Assembly: GCF_013359695.1 (NCBI RefSeq)
Contig: NZ_JABFMU010000032.1
Location: 1-64,000, forward strand
Direction of reading: 5' to 3'
DNA length: 64,000 nucleotides
Source: Pseudomonas sp. C2B4
GTDB lineage: Bacteria; Pseudomonadota; Gammaproteobacteria; Pseudomonadales; Pseudomonadaceae
Shown: positions 9,380 to 20,114 of the stretch, piece by piece
Layout of the letters: each line of letters starts with the position of its first letter
Numbering within the stretch: the first letter of the stretch is position 1
Program-made: the position numbers and the translations under genes
Notes under the pieces: model-generated
What the model saw: the letters and a program-made list of their open reading frames with translations, nothing else
Databases searched by the model: none
What the model was told of the DNA's origin: nothing

Positions 9380-12211
9380 ATGACCGACTATAAAGCCACG
9401 CTAAACCTTCCGGACACCGCCTTCCCAATGAAGGCCGGCCTGCCTCAGCGCGAACCGCAGATTCTGCAGCGCTGGGACAGCATTGGCCTGTACGGAAAGT
9501 TGCGCGAGATTGGCAAGGATCGTCCGAAGTTCGTCCTGCACGACGGTCCTCCGTACGCCAACGGCACGATTCACATCGGTCATGCACTGAACAAGATTCT
9601 CAAGGACATGATCATCCGCTCGAAGACCCTGTCGGGCTTCGACGCGCCTTATGTTCCGGGCTGGGACTGCCACGGTCTGCCGATCGAGCACAAGGTCGAA
9701 GTGACCCACGGCAAGAACCTGGGCGCGGACAAGACCCGCGAACTGTGCCGGGCCTACGCCACCGAGCAGATCGAGGGCCAGAAATCCGAATTCATCCGTC
9801 TGGGCGTGTTGGGCGATTTCTCCAATCCGTACAAGACCATGGACTTCAAGAACGAGGCCGGTGAAATCCGTGCCTTGGCCGAAATCGTCAAGGGCGGTTT
9901 CGTGTTCAAGGGCTTGAAGCCGGTGAACTGGTGCTTTGACTGCGGTTCGGCCCTGGCTGAAGCGGAAGTCGAGTACGAGAACAAGAAGTCCTCGACCATC
10001 GACGTGGCCTTCCCGATTGCCGATGAAGCCAAACTGGCTGCCGCTTTCGGTCTGGCATCGCTGGCCAAACCGGCTTCGATCGTGATCTGGACCACCACGC
10101 CGTGGACCATCCCGGCCAACCAGGCGCTGAACGTTCACCCGGAATTCAACTACGCGCTGGTCGACGTTGGCGACAAGTTGCTGGTACTGGCTGAAGAGCT
10201 GGTCGAATCCTGCCTGTCCCGTTACGGCGTCGAAGGCTCGGTGATCGCTACCGCGTCCGGTTCGGCACTGGAACTGATCAATTTCCGTCACCCGTTCTAC
10301 GACCGCCTGTCGCCGGTTTACCTGGCCGACTACGTTGAGCTGGGCGCCGGCACCGGCGTGGTTCACTCCGCTCCGGCCTACGGCGTCGACGACTTCGTGA
10401 CCTGCAAGAAGTACGGCATGGTCAACGACGACATCCTCAACCCGGTTCAAAGCAACGGCGTGTACGTGCCGTCGCTGGAGTTCTTCGGCGGCCAGTTCAT
10501 CTGGAAGGCCAACCCGGCCATCGTCGACAAACTGACCGAAGTCGGTGCGCTGCTGCATACGACGGTCATCGAACACAGCTACATGCACTGCTGGCGTCAC
10601 AAGACCCCGCTGATCTACCGCGCCACCGCGCAGTGGTTCATCGGCATGGACAAGCAGCCGACCACGGGCGATACCCTGCGCCAGCGTTCGCTCAAAGCCA
10701 TTGAAGACACCACGTTCGTCCCGGCCTGGGGCCAGGCGCGCCTGCACTCCATGATCGCCAACCGTCCGGACTGGTGCATTTCCCGTCAGCGCAACTGGGG
10801 CGTACCAATCCCGTTCTTCCTGAACAAGGAAAGCGGTGAACTGCATCCGCGCACCGTAGAACTGATGGAAGAAGTCGCCAAGCGCGTCGAAGTCGAAGGC
10901 ATCGAGGCCTGGTTCAAGCTGGACGCTGCCGAACTGCTGGGCGATGAAGCGCCGCAGTACGACAAGATCAGCGACACGCTGGACGTATGGTTCGACTCGG
11001 GCACCACGCACTGGCACGTCCTGCGTGGTTCGCACCCTGTGGGTCACGAAACCGGTCCACGCGCCGACCTGTACCTGGAAGGTTCGGACCAGCACCGCGG
11101 CTGGTTCCATTCGTCCCTGCTGACCGGCTGCGCCATCGATAATCACGCACCGTACCGCGAGCTGCTGACCCACGGTTTCACCGTCGACGAGTCCGGCCGC
11201 AAGATGTCCAAATCGTTGGGCAACGTCATTGCGCCGCAAAAGGTCAACGACACCCTGGGCGCCGATATCATGCGCCTGTGGGTCGCATCGACCGACTACT
11301 CGGGCGAAATGGCGGTTTCCGAGCAGATCCTGCAACGCAGTGCGGACGCCTATCGGCGTATCCGTAACACCGCGCGTTTCCTGCTCTCGAACCTGACCGG
11401 ATTCAATCCGGCCACCGATTTGCTGCCGGCTGATGAAATGCTGGCCCTGGACCGTTGGGCCGTGGACCGCACCCTGTTGCTGCAGCGCGAGTTGCAAGAG
11501 CACTACGGCGAATACCGCTTCTGGAACGTCTACTCCAAGATCCACAACTTCTGCGTGCAGGAGCTGGGCGGGTTCTACCTGGACATTATCAAGGACCGCC
11601 AGTACACCACCGGCGCCGACAGCAAGGCCCGTCGTTCGTGCCAGACCGCGCTGTTCCACATTTCCGAAGCGCTGGTGCGCTGGATCGCTCCGATCCTGGC
11701 GTTCACCGCCGACGAGCTGTGGCAATACCTGCCGGGCGAGCGCAACGAGTCGGTCATGCTGAACACCTGGTACGAAGGCCTGACCGAGCTGCCGGAAGGC
11801 TTCGAGCTGGGTCGCGCCTACTGGGATCGCATCATGGAAGTGAAAGTCGCGGTCAACAAAGAGATGGAAATCCAGCGCGCGGCCAAGGCCGTCGGTGGCA
11901 ACCTGCAGGCCGAAGTGACCCTGTTCGCCGAAGACGCCCTGAGCGCCGACCTGGCCAAGTTGAGCAACGAACTGCGCTTCGTTCTGATCACGTCCACTGC
12001 CAGCGTCGCGCCTTTCGTGCAAGCGCCGGCCGATGCGGTGGTCACCGAGGTCGGCGGCCTGAAGCTGAAGATCGTCAAGTCGGCCTTCGCCAAGTGCGCC
12101 CGCTGCTGGCACTGCCGCGAAGACGTCGGCGTGAACCCGGAGCATCCGGAGATTTGCGGTCGTTGCGTCGACAACATCAGCGGTGCTGGTGAGGTTCGCC
12201 ACTATGCCTAA
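9380..12211 (+). CDS. ileS: Isoleucyl-tRNA synthetase
   Basis: A 943-residue class I aminoacyl-tRNA synthetase. HIGH is at residues 65-68 and KMSKS at 608-612. An editing (CP1) domain occupies the middle. The C-terminal zinc finger is complete (CARCWHC ... CGRC near 905-930). Length and domain order match the bacterial IleRS1 type, which is mupirocin-sensitive. It begins 13 bases after ribF and overlaps lspA by 8 bases. Confidence 0.98.
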   Translation: MTDYKATLNLPDTAFPMKAGLPQREPQILQRWDSIGLYGKLREIGKDRPKFVLHDGPPYANGTIHIGHALNKILKDMIIRSKTLSGFDAPYVPGWDCHGLPIEHKVEVTHGKNLGADKTRELCRAYATEQIEGQKSEFIRLGVLGDFSNPYKTMDFKNEAGEIRALAEIVKGGFVFKGLKPVNWCFDCGSALAEAEVEYENKKSSTIDVAFPIADEAKLAAAFGLASLAKPASIVIWTTTPWTIPANQALNVHPEFNYALVDVGDKLLVLAEELVESCLSRYGVEGSVIATASGSALELINFRHPFYDRLSPVYLADYVELGAGTGVVHSAPAYGVDDFVTCKKYGMVNDDILNPVQSNGVYVPSLEFFGGQFIWKANPAIVDKLTEVGALLHTTVIEHSYMHCWRHKTPLIYRATAQWFIGMDKQPTTGDTLRQRSLKAIEDTTFVPAWGQARLHSMIANRPDWCISRQRNWGVPIPFFLNKESGELHPRTVELMEEVAKRVEVEGIEAWFKLDAAELLGDEAPQYDKISDTLDVWFDSGTTHWHVLRGSHPVGHETGPRADLYLEGSDQHRGWFHSSLLTGCAIDNHAPYRELLTHGFTVDESGRKMSKSLGNVIAPQKVNDTLGADIMRLWVASTDYSGEMAVSEQILQRSADAYRRIRNTARFLLSNLTGFNPATDLLPADEMLALDRWAVDRTLLLQRELQEHYGEYRFWNVYSKIHNFCVQELGGFYLDIIKDRQYTTGADSKARRSCQTALFHISEALVRWIAPILAFTADELWQYLPGERNESVMLNTWYEGLTELPEGFELGRAYWDRIMEVKVAVNKEMEIQRAAKAVGGNLQAEVTLFAEDALSADLAKLSNELRFVLITSTASVAPFVQAPADAVVTEVGGLKLKIVKSAFAKCARCWHCREDVGVNPEHPEICGRCVDNISGAGEVRHYA

Positions 12212-12716
12212 TGCCGTTGGCCGTTTTGGACGGCTGAGCTGGCTCTGGTTGAGTTTGCTGGTCCTGGTCATTGACCAGGCCAGCAAGTTCTACTTCGAAG
12301 GCAAGCTTGCGATGTACCAGCAAATCGTGGTGATCCCCGATTACTTCAGCTGGACCCTGGCCTACAACACCGGCGCGGCCTTCAGCTTCCTGGCTGACAG
12401 CTCCGGCTGGCAGCGCTGGCTGTTTGCCCTGATCGCAGTCGTGGTCAGCGCGGTGCTGGTGGTCTGGCTCAAGCGTCTGGGACGCAATGAAACCTGGCTG
12501 GCAGTCGCCCTGGCACTGGTGCTGGGCGGCGCGCTGGGCAATCTCTATGACCGCATTGCCCTGGGCCATGTGATCGATTTCATTCTGGTGCACTGGCAGA
12601 ACCGCTGGTACTTCCCTGCGTTCAACTTTGCCGACAGTGCTATCACTGTCGGCGCAGTCATGCTGGCACTGGATATGTTCAAAAGTAAAAAGACCGGAGA
12701 AACCGTTCATGACTGA
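12204..12716 (+). CDS. lspA: Lipoprotein signal peptidase
   Basis: A 170-residue inner-membrane aspartyl protease (signal peptidase II) that cleaves prolipoproteins before the lipidated cysteine. There are four hydrophobic segments. The catalytic aspartates are visible as D125 (GHVIDF) and D144 (NFADS), with the structural NLYDR at 113-117. The start at 12204 overlaps the end of ileS; an upstream alternative at 12183 has no family similarity. Substrates in this window include BamD. Confidence 0.96.
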   Translation: MPNAVGRFGRLSWLWLSLLVLVIDQASKFYFEGKLAMYQQIVVIPDYFSWTLAYNTGAAFSFLADSSGWQRWLFALIAVVVSAVLVVWLKRLGRNETWLAVALALVLGGALGNLYDRIALGHVIDFILVHWQNRWYFPAFNFADSAITVGAVMLALDMFKSKKTGETVHD

Positions 12717-13161
12717 ACAGGTATTGGCTGAACAACGCATTGGCCAGAACACGGAAGTCACCTTGCATTTCGCATTGCGCCTGGAGAACGGCGACACGGT
12801 GGACAGCACCTTCGACAAGGCCCCGGCGACTTTCAAGGTCGGTGATGGCAACCTGTTGCCAGGTTTCGAAGCGGCTCTGTTCGGTTTCAAGGCTGGCGAC
12901 AAGCGGACGCTGAGCATTGAGCCGGAAAACGCTTTCGGCCAACCCAACCCGCAAAACGTGCAGATCATTCCGCGTTCGCAGTTCCAGGACATGGACCTGT
13001 CGCCGGGATTGCTGGTGATCTTCAACGATGCGGCCAATACTGAATTGCCGGGTGTGGTGAAAGAATTCGATGACGCGCAAGTGACCATCGACTTCAACCA
13101 CCCGCTGGCTGGCAAGACGCTGACCTTTGACGTGGAAATCATCTCCGTCAAAGCGCTGTAA
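12709..13161 (+). CDS. fkpB: FKBP-type peptidyl-prolyl isomerase (SlpA type)
   Basis: A 150-residue cytoplasmic prolyl isomerase/chaperone of the SlyD/SlpA group. It shows FKBP strands (TFDKAPATFKVGDGNLLPGFE) and the inserted IF domain (ENAFGQPNPQNVQIIPRSQF), but no histidine-rich SlyD tail. It overlaps lspA by 8 bases (ATGACTGA), so translation is probably coupled. Final gene of the ribF operon, ended by a REP doublet. Confidence 0.93.
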   Translation: MTEQVLAEQRIGQNTEVTLHFALRLENGDTVDSTFDKAPATFKVGDGNLLPGFEAALFGFKAGDKRTLSIEPENAFGQPNPQNVQIIPRSQFQDMDLSPGLLVIFNDAANTELPGVVKEFDDAQVTIDFNHPLAGKTLTFDVEIISVKAL

Positions 13162-13163
13162 CT

Positions 13164-13253
13164 TGTGGGAGCGAGCCTGCTCGCGAATGCTGACTGACAT
13201 TCAACATTGAAGTTGTCTGGCGCACCGCTTTCGCGAGCCGGCTCGCTCCCACA
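13164..13253. repeat. REP doublet (REPIN)
   Basis: Arms TGTGGGAGCGAGCCTGCTCG and GAGCCGGCTCGCTCCCACA, two bases after the fkpB stop codon. Confidence 0.9.
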
Positions 13254-13306
13254 GCAGGTTTTTCATTGTTTTCGCTTTTTCTTGCGCGCAAGACACGAGG
13301 CACAGC

Positions 13307-14254
13307 ATGCAAATCAAACTCGCCAACCCCCGTGGCTTCTGCGCCGGTGTGGACCGTGCGATAGAAATCGTCAACCGCGCCCTGGAAGTCTTCGGGCCGC
13401 CAATCTATGTGCGCCATGAAGTGGTCCACAACAAATTCGTCGTCGAAGACCTGCGCAACCGTGGCGCGATCTTTGTCGAGGAGCTTGATCAAGTGCCAGA
13501 CGACGTGATCGTGATCTTCAGTGCCCACGGTGTTTCCCAGGCCGTACGTAACGAAGCCGCTGGCCGTGGCTTGAAAGTGTTCGACGCCACCTGTCCGCTG
13601 GTGACCAAGGTGCACATCGAAGTCGCGCGCTACAGCCGCGACGGTCGTGAGTGCATCCTTATCGGTCACGCCGGTCACCCGGAAGTCGAAGGCACCATGG
13701 GCCAGTACGATGCCAGCAGCGGCGGGGCGATCTATCTGGTCGAGGACGAGAAAGACGTCGCCGAACTGCAAGTACGCAATCCCGAAAAACTGGCGTTCGT
13801 GACCCAGACCACCCTGTCCATGGACGATACCAGTCGCGTCATCGATGCCCTGCGTACTCGCTTCCCGGCCATCGGCGGCCCGCGCAAGGATGACATCTGC
13901 TACGCCACCCAGAACCGTCAGGATGCGGTCAAGCAACTGGCCGACGAGTGCGATGTGGTGTTGGTGGTTGGCAGTCCGAACAGCTCCAACTCCAATCGCC
14001 TGCGTGAACTGGCCGAGCGTATGGCCACCCCGGCCTATCTGATCGACGGTGCCGAAGACCTGCAAAAGAGCTGGTTCGACGGTGTCGAGCGCATCGGCAT
14101 CACTGCTGGTGCCTCCGCACCGGAAGTCCTGGTGCGTGGCGTGATCCAGCAATTGCAGGCCTGGGGCGCTACAGGCGCCGACGAATTGGCCGGTCGGGAA
14201 GAGAACATCACGTTCTCCATGCCTAAAGAACTACGCGTTCGTTCCCTCCTCTGA
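13307..14254 (+). CDS. ispH: 4-hydroxy-3-methylbut-2-enyl diphosphate reductase
   Basis: A 315-residue iron-sulfur enzyme, the last step of the MEP isoprenoid pathway, giving IPP and DMAPP. The three cluster cysteines are C12 (RGFCAGV), C96 (DATCPLV) and C198 (DDICYA); the catalytic E126 lies in HPEVEGT. Length is typical. In pseudomonads it sits between fkpB and the minor pilins. Its last 24 bases overlap the end of fimT on the other strand. Confidence 0.97.
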   Translation: MQIKLANPRGFCAGVDRAIEIVNRALEVFGPPIYVRHEVVHNKFVVEDLRNRGAIFVEELDQVPDDVIVIFSAHGVSQAVRNEAAGRGLKVFDATCPLVTKVHIEVARYSRDGRECILIGHAGHPEVEGTMGQYDASSGGAIYLVEDEKDVAELQVRNPEKLAFVTQTTLSMDDTSRVIDALRTRFPAIGGPRKDDICYATQNRQDAVKQLADECDVVLVVGSPNSSNSNRLRELAERMATPAYLIDGAEDLQKSWFDGVERIGITAGASAPEVLVRGVIQQLQAWGATGADELAGREENITFSMPKELRVRSLL

Positions 14255-14779
14255 GTCTTCTCCCCCCACGCATAACGCCTGTTCAGTCCTTTTGCTGCGC
14301 AGGCTGACAATGCCGGTCCGGGCCAGTACCACTTGGTATTGGCTCAAGGACTCCCGGGCCGAGCAAATGTGCAATGTCCCCGCTTGAAAAGCGCCACTGG
14401 GCAGCAATGGCTCACCTAGACCGCTGAACCTTACAAAATTTCTGACTGGTCTATTCCCCACTACAGGCACCCGGGCACTGCTCTGGCGTTCAATAAGTAG
14501 TGGATTGCTGTCGTCCTCATACCCCTTGCCGCTTAAATCCAGAATCATCCGCCAGCCCTGACCCCAGTCGCCGTTTATGCCGTGAATGACAACGGTCTGG
14601 TTTCGGGCAATGGCTTCGCTTCTCGCGCTACGCATCCCGCTGGCCAGTGACCTCGCCGCTTCCTCGCGATAGTTCGATTCCGTAACTGCTGCAAACGCCG
14701 GACTGACCAAATGCAGAACAATCCCGGCAATCGTCAGTCCCATAAGCAGTTCGATCAGGCTGAAACCGTGCTGGCGCAT
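14231..14779 (-). CDS. fimT: FimT-like type IV pilus minor pseudopilin
   Basis: A 182-residue GspH/FimT-family pseudopilin. The prepilin leader is MRQHG, cleaved by PilD before F6, with the +5 glutamate at E10 ([15 protein letters not shown]), then one hydrophobic helix and a GspH domain. A start at 14836 has been rejected because 14779 is preceded by GGGAGG and gives the short leader. It is divergent from fimU, and its 3' end overlaps ispH. FimT-type proteins are linked to pilus assembly and DNA uptake in other gammaproteobacteria; that role here is inference. Confidence 0.88.
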   Translation of the reverse strand: MRQHGFSLIELLMGLTIAGIVLHLVSPAFAAVTESNYREEAARSLASGMRSARSEAIARNQTVVIHGINGDWGQGWRMILDLSGKGYEDDSNPLLIERQSSARVPVVGNRPVRNFVRFSGLGEPLLPSGAFQAGTLHICSARESLSQYQVVLARTGIVSLRSKRTEQALCVGGEDSEEGTNA

Positions 14780-14909
14780 GACATGCCCCTCCCTGGAAGC
14801 AGATAGCCCGTGCGATCCGTGCACGAGCAATGGCAAAACTACCGCGGCGCGGCGGTCGAATGTTCTAGCGTGTTAAAGCAGGTATAGCCGACGGCAACGG
14901 AGGGCACCG

Positions 14910-15383
14910 ATGGATCATCGTTCAAAAGGTTTCACGCTGATCGAGTTGCTGATCGCCATCGCGATCTTTCTGGTCCTTATCACCCTGGCTGTACCGGCGT
15001 TCACCCGATCCACGCAAATATCCAGGGCCGACACCGAGATCGGCGATCTGCAGCGTGGCCTGAACTTCGCCCGTCTGGAAGCGATCAACCGGGGTGTGAC
15101 TACGCGCGTGCGCCCCACAGCGGGTGGCAGCGTCTGGACCGGGGAGCTGTCGGTGTATGACGGCACTGGCACGCCGGCCAATGTATTGCGTGTTGTTCCA
15201 GCGATGAGCAGTGGGGCGACGCTGACGCTAACCTCAGGAGTGACCGCCATCGATTTCGACAATCTGGGCGGTTTGTCGTCACCGTCCACGGCGGTGGTGA
15301 TCAGTTATGTGCTGGGAACGCAGAGCAGGACGCTGAATGTGTGTTTGAACGGACGAATTCTATTGGGTGGAAGTTGCGGATGA
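14910..15383 (+). CDS. fimU: FimU-like minor pilin
   Basis: A 157-residue GspH-family minor pilin. The leader MDHRSKG is followed by FTLIELLIAIAIF (cleavage after G7, +5 Glu at E12). C-terminal cysteines (NVCLNGRILLGGSCG) probably form a disulfide. FimU belongs to the core minor-pilin complex that primes pilus assembly. CGGAGGG precedes the start. The gene heads a tightly packed operon, overlapping pilV by four bases (ATGA). Confidence 0.88.
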   Translation: MDHRSKGFTLIELLIAIAIFLVLITLAVPAFTRSTQISRADTEIGDLQRGLNFARLEAINRGVTTRVRPTAGGSVWTGELSVYDGTGTPANVLRVVPAMSSGATLTLTSGVTAIDFDNLGGLSSPSTAVVISYVLGTQSRTLNVCLNGRILLGGSCG

Positions 15384-15829
15384 GGCAATGGAGCAAGCCT
15401 GCACAGGAAGGCATGACGCTGATCGAAGTCCTTGTGGCATTGTTGATTCTGAGCGTGGGGTTGTTGGGGGCGGCGGCGATTCAACTCAATGCGCTCAAGT
15501 ACACCGACAGTTCCCGCATGACCAGTCAGGCCAGTTTTATCGCCTACGACATGATGGACCGCATCCGCGCCAACGCCGCCGCCGATTACACCGTCACGCC
15601 GCCAACCTCGGGAAACCTGAGCATCGCCCGGGACCAGGACCTTTACGATTTCACCAGCAACATCGTCAGTTTCGGCGGCGCCACGGCCACCGGCAGCATC
15701 AGCCTCAATCAGCGCGTGTACACCATCACCATCACCTGGGACGATTCCCGGGCCGCCAATAGCGCCAACTCCCGTCGCAGCTTTGTGCTCACCAGTCGCG
15801 CCACCGTTGATCCGGTGGCGACCCCATGA
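15380..15829 (+). CDS. pilV: Minor pilin PilV
   Basis: A 149-residue prepilin-like protein. The leader ends EG before MTLIEVLVALLILSVG (cleavage after G11, Glu at +5). It carries a PilV/GspI-type C-terminal domain. The start was set at the ATGA overlap with fimU. Together with FimU, PilW, PilX and PilE it is expected to form the priming tip of the pilus. It overlaps pilW by four bases. Confidence 0.87.
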   Translation: MRQWSKPAQEGMTLIEVLVALLILSVGLLGAAAIQLNALKYTDSSRMTSQASFIAYDMMDRIRANAAADYTVTPPTSGNLSIARDQDLYDFTSNIVSFGGATATGSISLNQRVYTITITWDDSRAANSANSRRSFVLTSRATVDPVATP

Positions 15830-16539
15830 GCCGCAGCGAAAAAGGCTTCGGCCTGATCGAATTACTGATCGCCCTGGCCTTGAGCCTGATCGTGGTGCTG
15901 GGCGTGGTGCAGGTGTTCATTGCCGCGAAAAACACCTACGTCAGCCAGAACTCTGCTGCAGCCATGCAGGAAGATGCGCGTTTTGTACTGAGCAAAATGA
16001 TCCAGGAAATCCGCATGGTCGGGATGTTCGGTTGCCTGGGGACGATCACCGATGCCAGCAAGCTGGGCGATTTCAATGCCAGTCAGATCACGCCAATCAG
16101 TTGGGATAACGCCAGTCTCAAGCTGACTCTGGTGACAGCGGATGTCGGCAACAATGGCGGGACGCCGACCTGGACCGTGGTTTCCGATTGTCGAAGCAGT
16201 GCGACGGCTTATTCCGATGCGCACGCACCGGCCTCAGGGCAAATGGCATTTCCAATCCGGCGTTTGATCTACAGCCTGAAGAACGGTCAGTTGACCATGG
16301 GCGTGGGTGGAGGCACGCCGACCCAGCAAGTGCTGGTGGATAACGTGAGTGCCTTCAACGTCAGTTTCGGGCTCGCCATCTCCGCCTCCGATACGGCCGC
16401 TTCCAGTTACAGCAGCAACCCGTCGGACCCGGCGCGCATCCGCAGCGTGCGGCTGAGCCTCACACTCACCGACCCGAACAACCGGGTGAGCAATCAAACC
16501 TTCAATGTGGTTGCTGCATTGCGCAACCGCTTGCCGTGA
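15826..16539 (+). CDS. pilW: Minor pilin PilW
   Basis: A 237-residue minor pilin of the PilW/GspJ type: leader MSRSEKG, then FGLIELLIALALSLIVVLG (Glu at +5), and a long C-terminal domain ending in a PilW-like strand region (RSVRLSLTLTDPNN). It overlaps pilV by four bases and is followed 11 bases later by pilX. In P. aeruginosa PilW, PilX and PilY1 also take part in surface sensing. Confidence 0.9.
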   Translation: MSRSEKGFGLIELLIALALSLIVVLGVVQVFIAAKNTYVSQNSAAAMQEDARFVLSKMIQEIRMVGMFGCLGTITDASKLGDFNASQITPISWDNASLKLTLVTADVGNNGGTPTWTVVSDCRSSATAYSDAHAPASGQMAFPIRRLIYSLKNGQLTMGVGGGTPTQQVLVDNVSAFNVSFGLAISASDTAASSYSSNPSDPARIRSVRLSLTLTDPNNRVSNQTFNVVAALRNRLP

Positions 16540-16550
16540 GGGGAGGGGCG

Positions 16551-17030
16551 ATGAGTGTTTTTTCTATAACCCCTCGTTCCCAGCACGGTATGGCGCTGTT
16601 GGTCAGCCTGGTGTTTCTGTTGCTGCTGACGCTGATCGGTCTTTCTTCGATGCAGAACGCCACCCTGCAGGAAAAAATGGCCGGTAGCGTGAGCTTGCGC
16701 AATCAGTCGTTCCAGGCCGCGGAAGCCGTTTTACGCGTAGGTGAAAGCGCGGTGCAACTCGATAGTTATTCCTTGCCGGTGTGCAGCGGCGCGACGCAAT
16801 GTGCGCCACCGGCCGAGTCAGCGACGGTCAAGGCCGCCGGGTTCAATTCCACCTCGGGGGTGGCCTGGATCGCTTCCGGCAATGGCTTTTATGGCGTGCA
16901 AAACATTGGCACCGCCCAGGCAGCCGTCAACGTACCGAGCAACACCTCGGCAACGTTGTACCGAGTGACCGCCGTAGGCATCGCGGGCAGCTCGCGCAGC
17001 GTGGTGGAGAGCATTTATGCGAAGTACTGA
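16551..17030 (+). CDS. pilX: Minor pilin PilX
   Basis: A 159-residue protein with the PilX N-terminus GMALLVSLVFLLLLTLIG and the conserved AGSVSLRNQSFQAAEAVLR. The leader is 13 residues long. There is valine, not glutamate, at +5 after the predicted cleavage, a feature of GspK-type tip subunits. ATG 16551, preceded by GGGGAGGGG, was preferred to a GTG at 16536. It overlaps pilY1 by 14 bases. Confidence 0.9.
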   Translation: MSVFSITPRSQHGMALLVSLVFLLLLTLIGLSSMQNATLQEKMAGSVSLRNQSFQAAEAVLRVGESAVQLDSYSLPVCSGATQCAPPAESATVKAAGFNSTSGVAWIASGNGFYGVQNIGTAQAAVNVPSNTSATLYRVTAVGIAGSSRSVVESIYAKY

Positions 17031-20000
17031 GCGGCTGGCAGGGCTTTCGCGGCTAGTGTGCGGCGTTCTGTCCGGGCTGTATCTTTCGGCCCCGGCCTAT
17101 GCCTTTACACCGTCGGACTCGCCCTTGTTGAGCGCTGCGGCGGTGGCGCCGAACGTGATGCTGATGATCGACGATTCGGGGAGCATGAATAACATCATCT
17201 GGGCGCCGGGTTTCGATCCCACGGTCAACCGCGCGCAGATCGCGATTTGCAGCTCCAACACCTTGTGTATCAGTGGCCAGAATCTGGACATGAGTGATAC
17301 CAACATTTCCCTGTCGAGCCTGAACCGTGGCGGTTGCCCGGCCAGTGGAAACTGGTACGGGTTCTATCGCGGTTTCCTGGGGCTGACGCCCGTTTGCCTG
17401 AAGCTGCCAGACCCCGTGGGCAATGAAAACACCCGTTACACCGCAAATTACCTTGCCTATCTGCTGGGCCTGGCCAATGGCTCCAATCGGGACTTCACCA
17501 CCGGGGCCAATGCGATCCCCAACGATTACCGCATCAGCGTGGCGCAGGACGTTTCGACCAACCTGGTCACCAGCAATCGCACGTTGCGTATCGGCCTGGC
17601 CACCTTCAATCCGCCGACCAACAACAATCCGGGCAACGGTGGCTTCATTGCCCGGGCGGTCAGTGATCTGTCGGTGGATGCCAACTACAACGCGCTGATT
17701 GCCTCGATCAACGGCTTGAGTGCCGTGGCGAACACGCCGTTGGCGGAAAGCTACTACGAAGTAACGCGCTACCTGCGCGGCATGGCGCCTTACTACAACT
17801 CGACGCCTTCCACCTACACCAGTCCGATCCAGTACCGCTGCCAGAAAAACTACGGCGTGGTGATTACCGATGGCTTGCCCACCTACGACCGGACTTTCCC
17901 CTCCAATGACCCACTCGGTGGCACCCGTCTGCCGAATTGGGACGGCAACAGTGCAAACGATGGCGACAACCTCAACGGTGACGGGGAAGGTGACACGCTG
18001 TATCTGGATGACATCGCCAAGTTCGCGTTCGACATCGACATGCGTTCCTCCGGGACGGATCTGGCAGGCAAAAACTGGAATGCCACGGATTTCCCCAAAC
18101 AGAACATGAACACCTACACCGTCGGTTTTGCCGCCGCGAATCAGATGTTGTCGGACGCCGCCAGTTACGGCCTGGGCAAGTATTACCAGGCCACCGATAG
18201 CGCCGGGCTTAACTCCGCGTTGTCCTCCGCCCTGAGCGACATCACGTCCAAGGCTGGTTCCGGCGGCAGTGGTGTCACCAGCGGGACGATCCTCGCCAGC
18301 GGCACCAGCTACTTCCAGACCAGTTATGACCCCAAGGATTGGCGCGGCACGATCAAGGCCTTTGGCTTCACCACCAACGGCTCGGTCAACACCGGCAACG
18401 TGCTGTGGACCACCGACACCGCCATCGTGCCGGGTGCCACGACGCCGAACTATCAATCCTGGAACAGTCAGACCAATACGGCAGTAACGCTGGCTTACGC
18501 CAACTTTTCCACGGCCCAGCAGGCCAGCCTCAACCAGGGCCTGCCCGCGGGTATCACCGGCAGCGATCTGGTGGAGTGGAGCAAGGGCACCAACAAACCC
18601 GGCCTGAAGGTGCGCAGTGCGTTATTGGGTGACATCATCAACTCACCGCTGGCACTGGCGTCACCGACGGACAAGACGGCCTCCGACCTGTCGGGCGACA
18701 CCAGTTACAGCATCTACCTGGCCACCAAAGCGGCCAACATGAACGCCAGTCTGGTGGTCAATTCCAATGACGGTTTCGTCGACATCATCAATACCGGGAA
18801 TGGCACGCGGCGTTACGCCTACATGCCGTCCAGTGTGCTGCCATCGCTGCGCTATATCGCGGATATCGCGTACATCAACGGCGTTAGTCATAAGTTTTTG
18901 GTGGATGGGCAGGTAGGGGTGTTCGATGCCCAGCTCAACAGCGCCTGGAAAACCCTCGCACTCGGCGGAACAGGCGCTGGTGGGAGGACCTTCTATGCGC
19001 TGCAACTGTTCGATGCTTCGACCGGCAACGTGCCCAAGGCGTTATGGGAAATCAGCGCACCGACCACCGCCAGCACGGCAAACGCTTTCAATGATCTGGG
19101 TTATGCCTATGCCCGCCCGGAAGTGGCACGCTTGGCGGATGGGAGATGGGCAGCGTTCATTTCCAATGGCTACGGCAGCAATTCCGGCGTGGCTGCGTTG
19201 TATGTGGTGGATATCCGCGATGGTTCGCTGATCAGGAAAATCGTCGTCGATAGCACTGAAACCACCAACGGATTGTCCTCGGTCAAACTCAAAGTCAACT
19301 CGCAGAATGTGGTACAGGCGGCTTATGGCGGTGACTTGAAAGGGCGGCTGTGGAAGTTCGACCTGAGCAGTGCCAGCACCGACAGTTGGGGCGTGGCGTT
19401 TGCTGGCAAGCCGTTGTTTACCGCTGCGGGCGGAGCGACCCAGCCGATTACGGCGCAGCCCTTGCTGGCAGACAATTCACTGGGCGGCAAAGTGGTTTTT
19501 TTCGGTACAGGGAAATTCAACGAGACGGCGGATAAAACCAACAAGGATTTGCAGGCGTTCTACGCGGTATGGGACGCGGATGGCGGTTCCGGGCAGATCA
19601 CCACGTCCAGTTTGCAGGCCCAGGCAGTGACGGGCGTGTTCTCGGGAAGCTCCGGGCAATTCATCACCACCAGCCAGAATGAGGTGACCTATCCGGCGAA
19701 AAAAGGCTGGTACTTGCCGTTGGTGTACAACAGCGCGCTGACCGGGGAACGGGTGATCAATCAGGCCATTCTGGTGCTCGGGCGAATCGTGTTTACCACC
19801 GCCAGCGTGGATACCACGGACCCCTGTGCCAGCTTCGGTACCGGCAAACTGGTCGAACTCGATGCGTTCAGCGGTAAGATGCTCAACTACGCAGTGCTCG
19901 ATACCACGGGCGACGGGTTGATCGACAGTACCGACACGGTGTCCAGCGGCGTGGTCTTTACCGGCGGCATTCCGACCATTAACGCCATCGTCAATAACGC

Positions 20001-20100
20001 GGCCCGCAAAATCGTGAACGATTCCAGTGGCGGCATCACCACGCTGGTGGAAAAATCCGGCGGCGGCAGCCGTCGCATCATGTGGCGACAAATACAGTAA
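17017..20100 (+). CDS. pilY1: Type IV pilus tip adhesin / assembly factor PilY1
   Basis: A 1027-residue exported protein; the signal peptide ends near APAYA (residue 29). The N-terminal half is von Willebrand A-like with a MIDAS start DDSGSMN at residues 52-58. The C-terminal half is the PilC/PilY beta-propeller, with an EF-hand-like calcium loop DTTGDGLIDSTD at 962-973. PilY1 promotes pilus extension and adhesion under calcium control and acts in mechanosensing in P. aeruginosa. Codons overlap the end of pilX. No pilY2 gene follows before pilE. Confidence 0.93.
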   Translation: MRSTERLAGLSRLVCGVLSGLYLSAPAYAFTPSDSPLLSAAAVAPNVMLMIDDSGSMNNIIWAPGFDPTVNRAQIAICSSNTLCISGQNLDMSDTNISLSSLNRGGCPASGNWYGFYRGFLGLTPVCLKLPDPVGNENTRYTANYLAYLLGLANGSNRDFTTGANAIPNDYRISVAQDVSTNLVTSNRTLRIGLATFNPPTNNNPGNGGFIARAVSDLSVDANYNALIASINGLSAVANTPLAESYYEVTRYLRGMAPYYNSTPSTYTSPIQYRCQKNYGVVITDGLPTYDRTFPSNDPLGGTRLPNWDGNSANDGDNLNGDGEGDTLYLDDIAKFAFDIDMRSSGTDLAGKNWNATDFPKQNMNTYTVGFAAANQMLSDAASYGLGKYYQATDSAGLNSALSSALSDITSKAGSGGSGVTSGTILASGTSYFQTSYDPKDWRGTIKAFGFTTNGSVNTGNVLWTTDTAIVPGATTPNYQSWNSQTNTAVTLAYANFSTAQQASLNQGLPAGITGSDLVEWSKGTNKPGLKVRSALLGDIINSPLALASPTDKTASDLSGDTSYSIYLATKAANMNASLVVNSNDGFVDIINTGNGTRRYAYMPSSVLPSLRYIADIAYINGVSHKFLVDGQVGVFDAQLNSAWKTLALGGTGAGGRTFYALQLFDASTGNVPKALWEISAPTTASTANAFNDLGYAYARPEVARLADGRWAAFISNGYGSNSGVAALYVVDIRDGSLIRKIVVDSTETTNGLSSVKLKVNSQNVVQAAYGGDLKGRLWKFDLSSASTDSWGVAFAGKPLFTAAGGATQPITAQPLLADNSLGGKVVFFGTGKFNETADKTNKDLQAFYAVWDADGGSGQITTSSLQAQAVTGVFSGSSGQFITTSQNEVTYPAKKGWYLPLVYNSALTGERVINQAILVLGRIVFTTASVDTTDPCASFGTGKLVELDAFSGKMLNYAVLDTTGDGLIDSTDTVSSGVVFTGGIPTINAIVNNAARKIVNDSSGGITTLVEKSGGGSRRIMWRQIQ

Positions 20101-20114
20101 GCGAGAGTTGAGGC

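Noticed and set aside
9401-12286. 961-codon frame antisense to ileS
   Set aside because: Shadow frame of a high-GC gene; no motif, and ileS is intact on the other strand.
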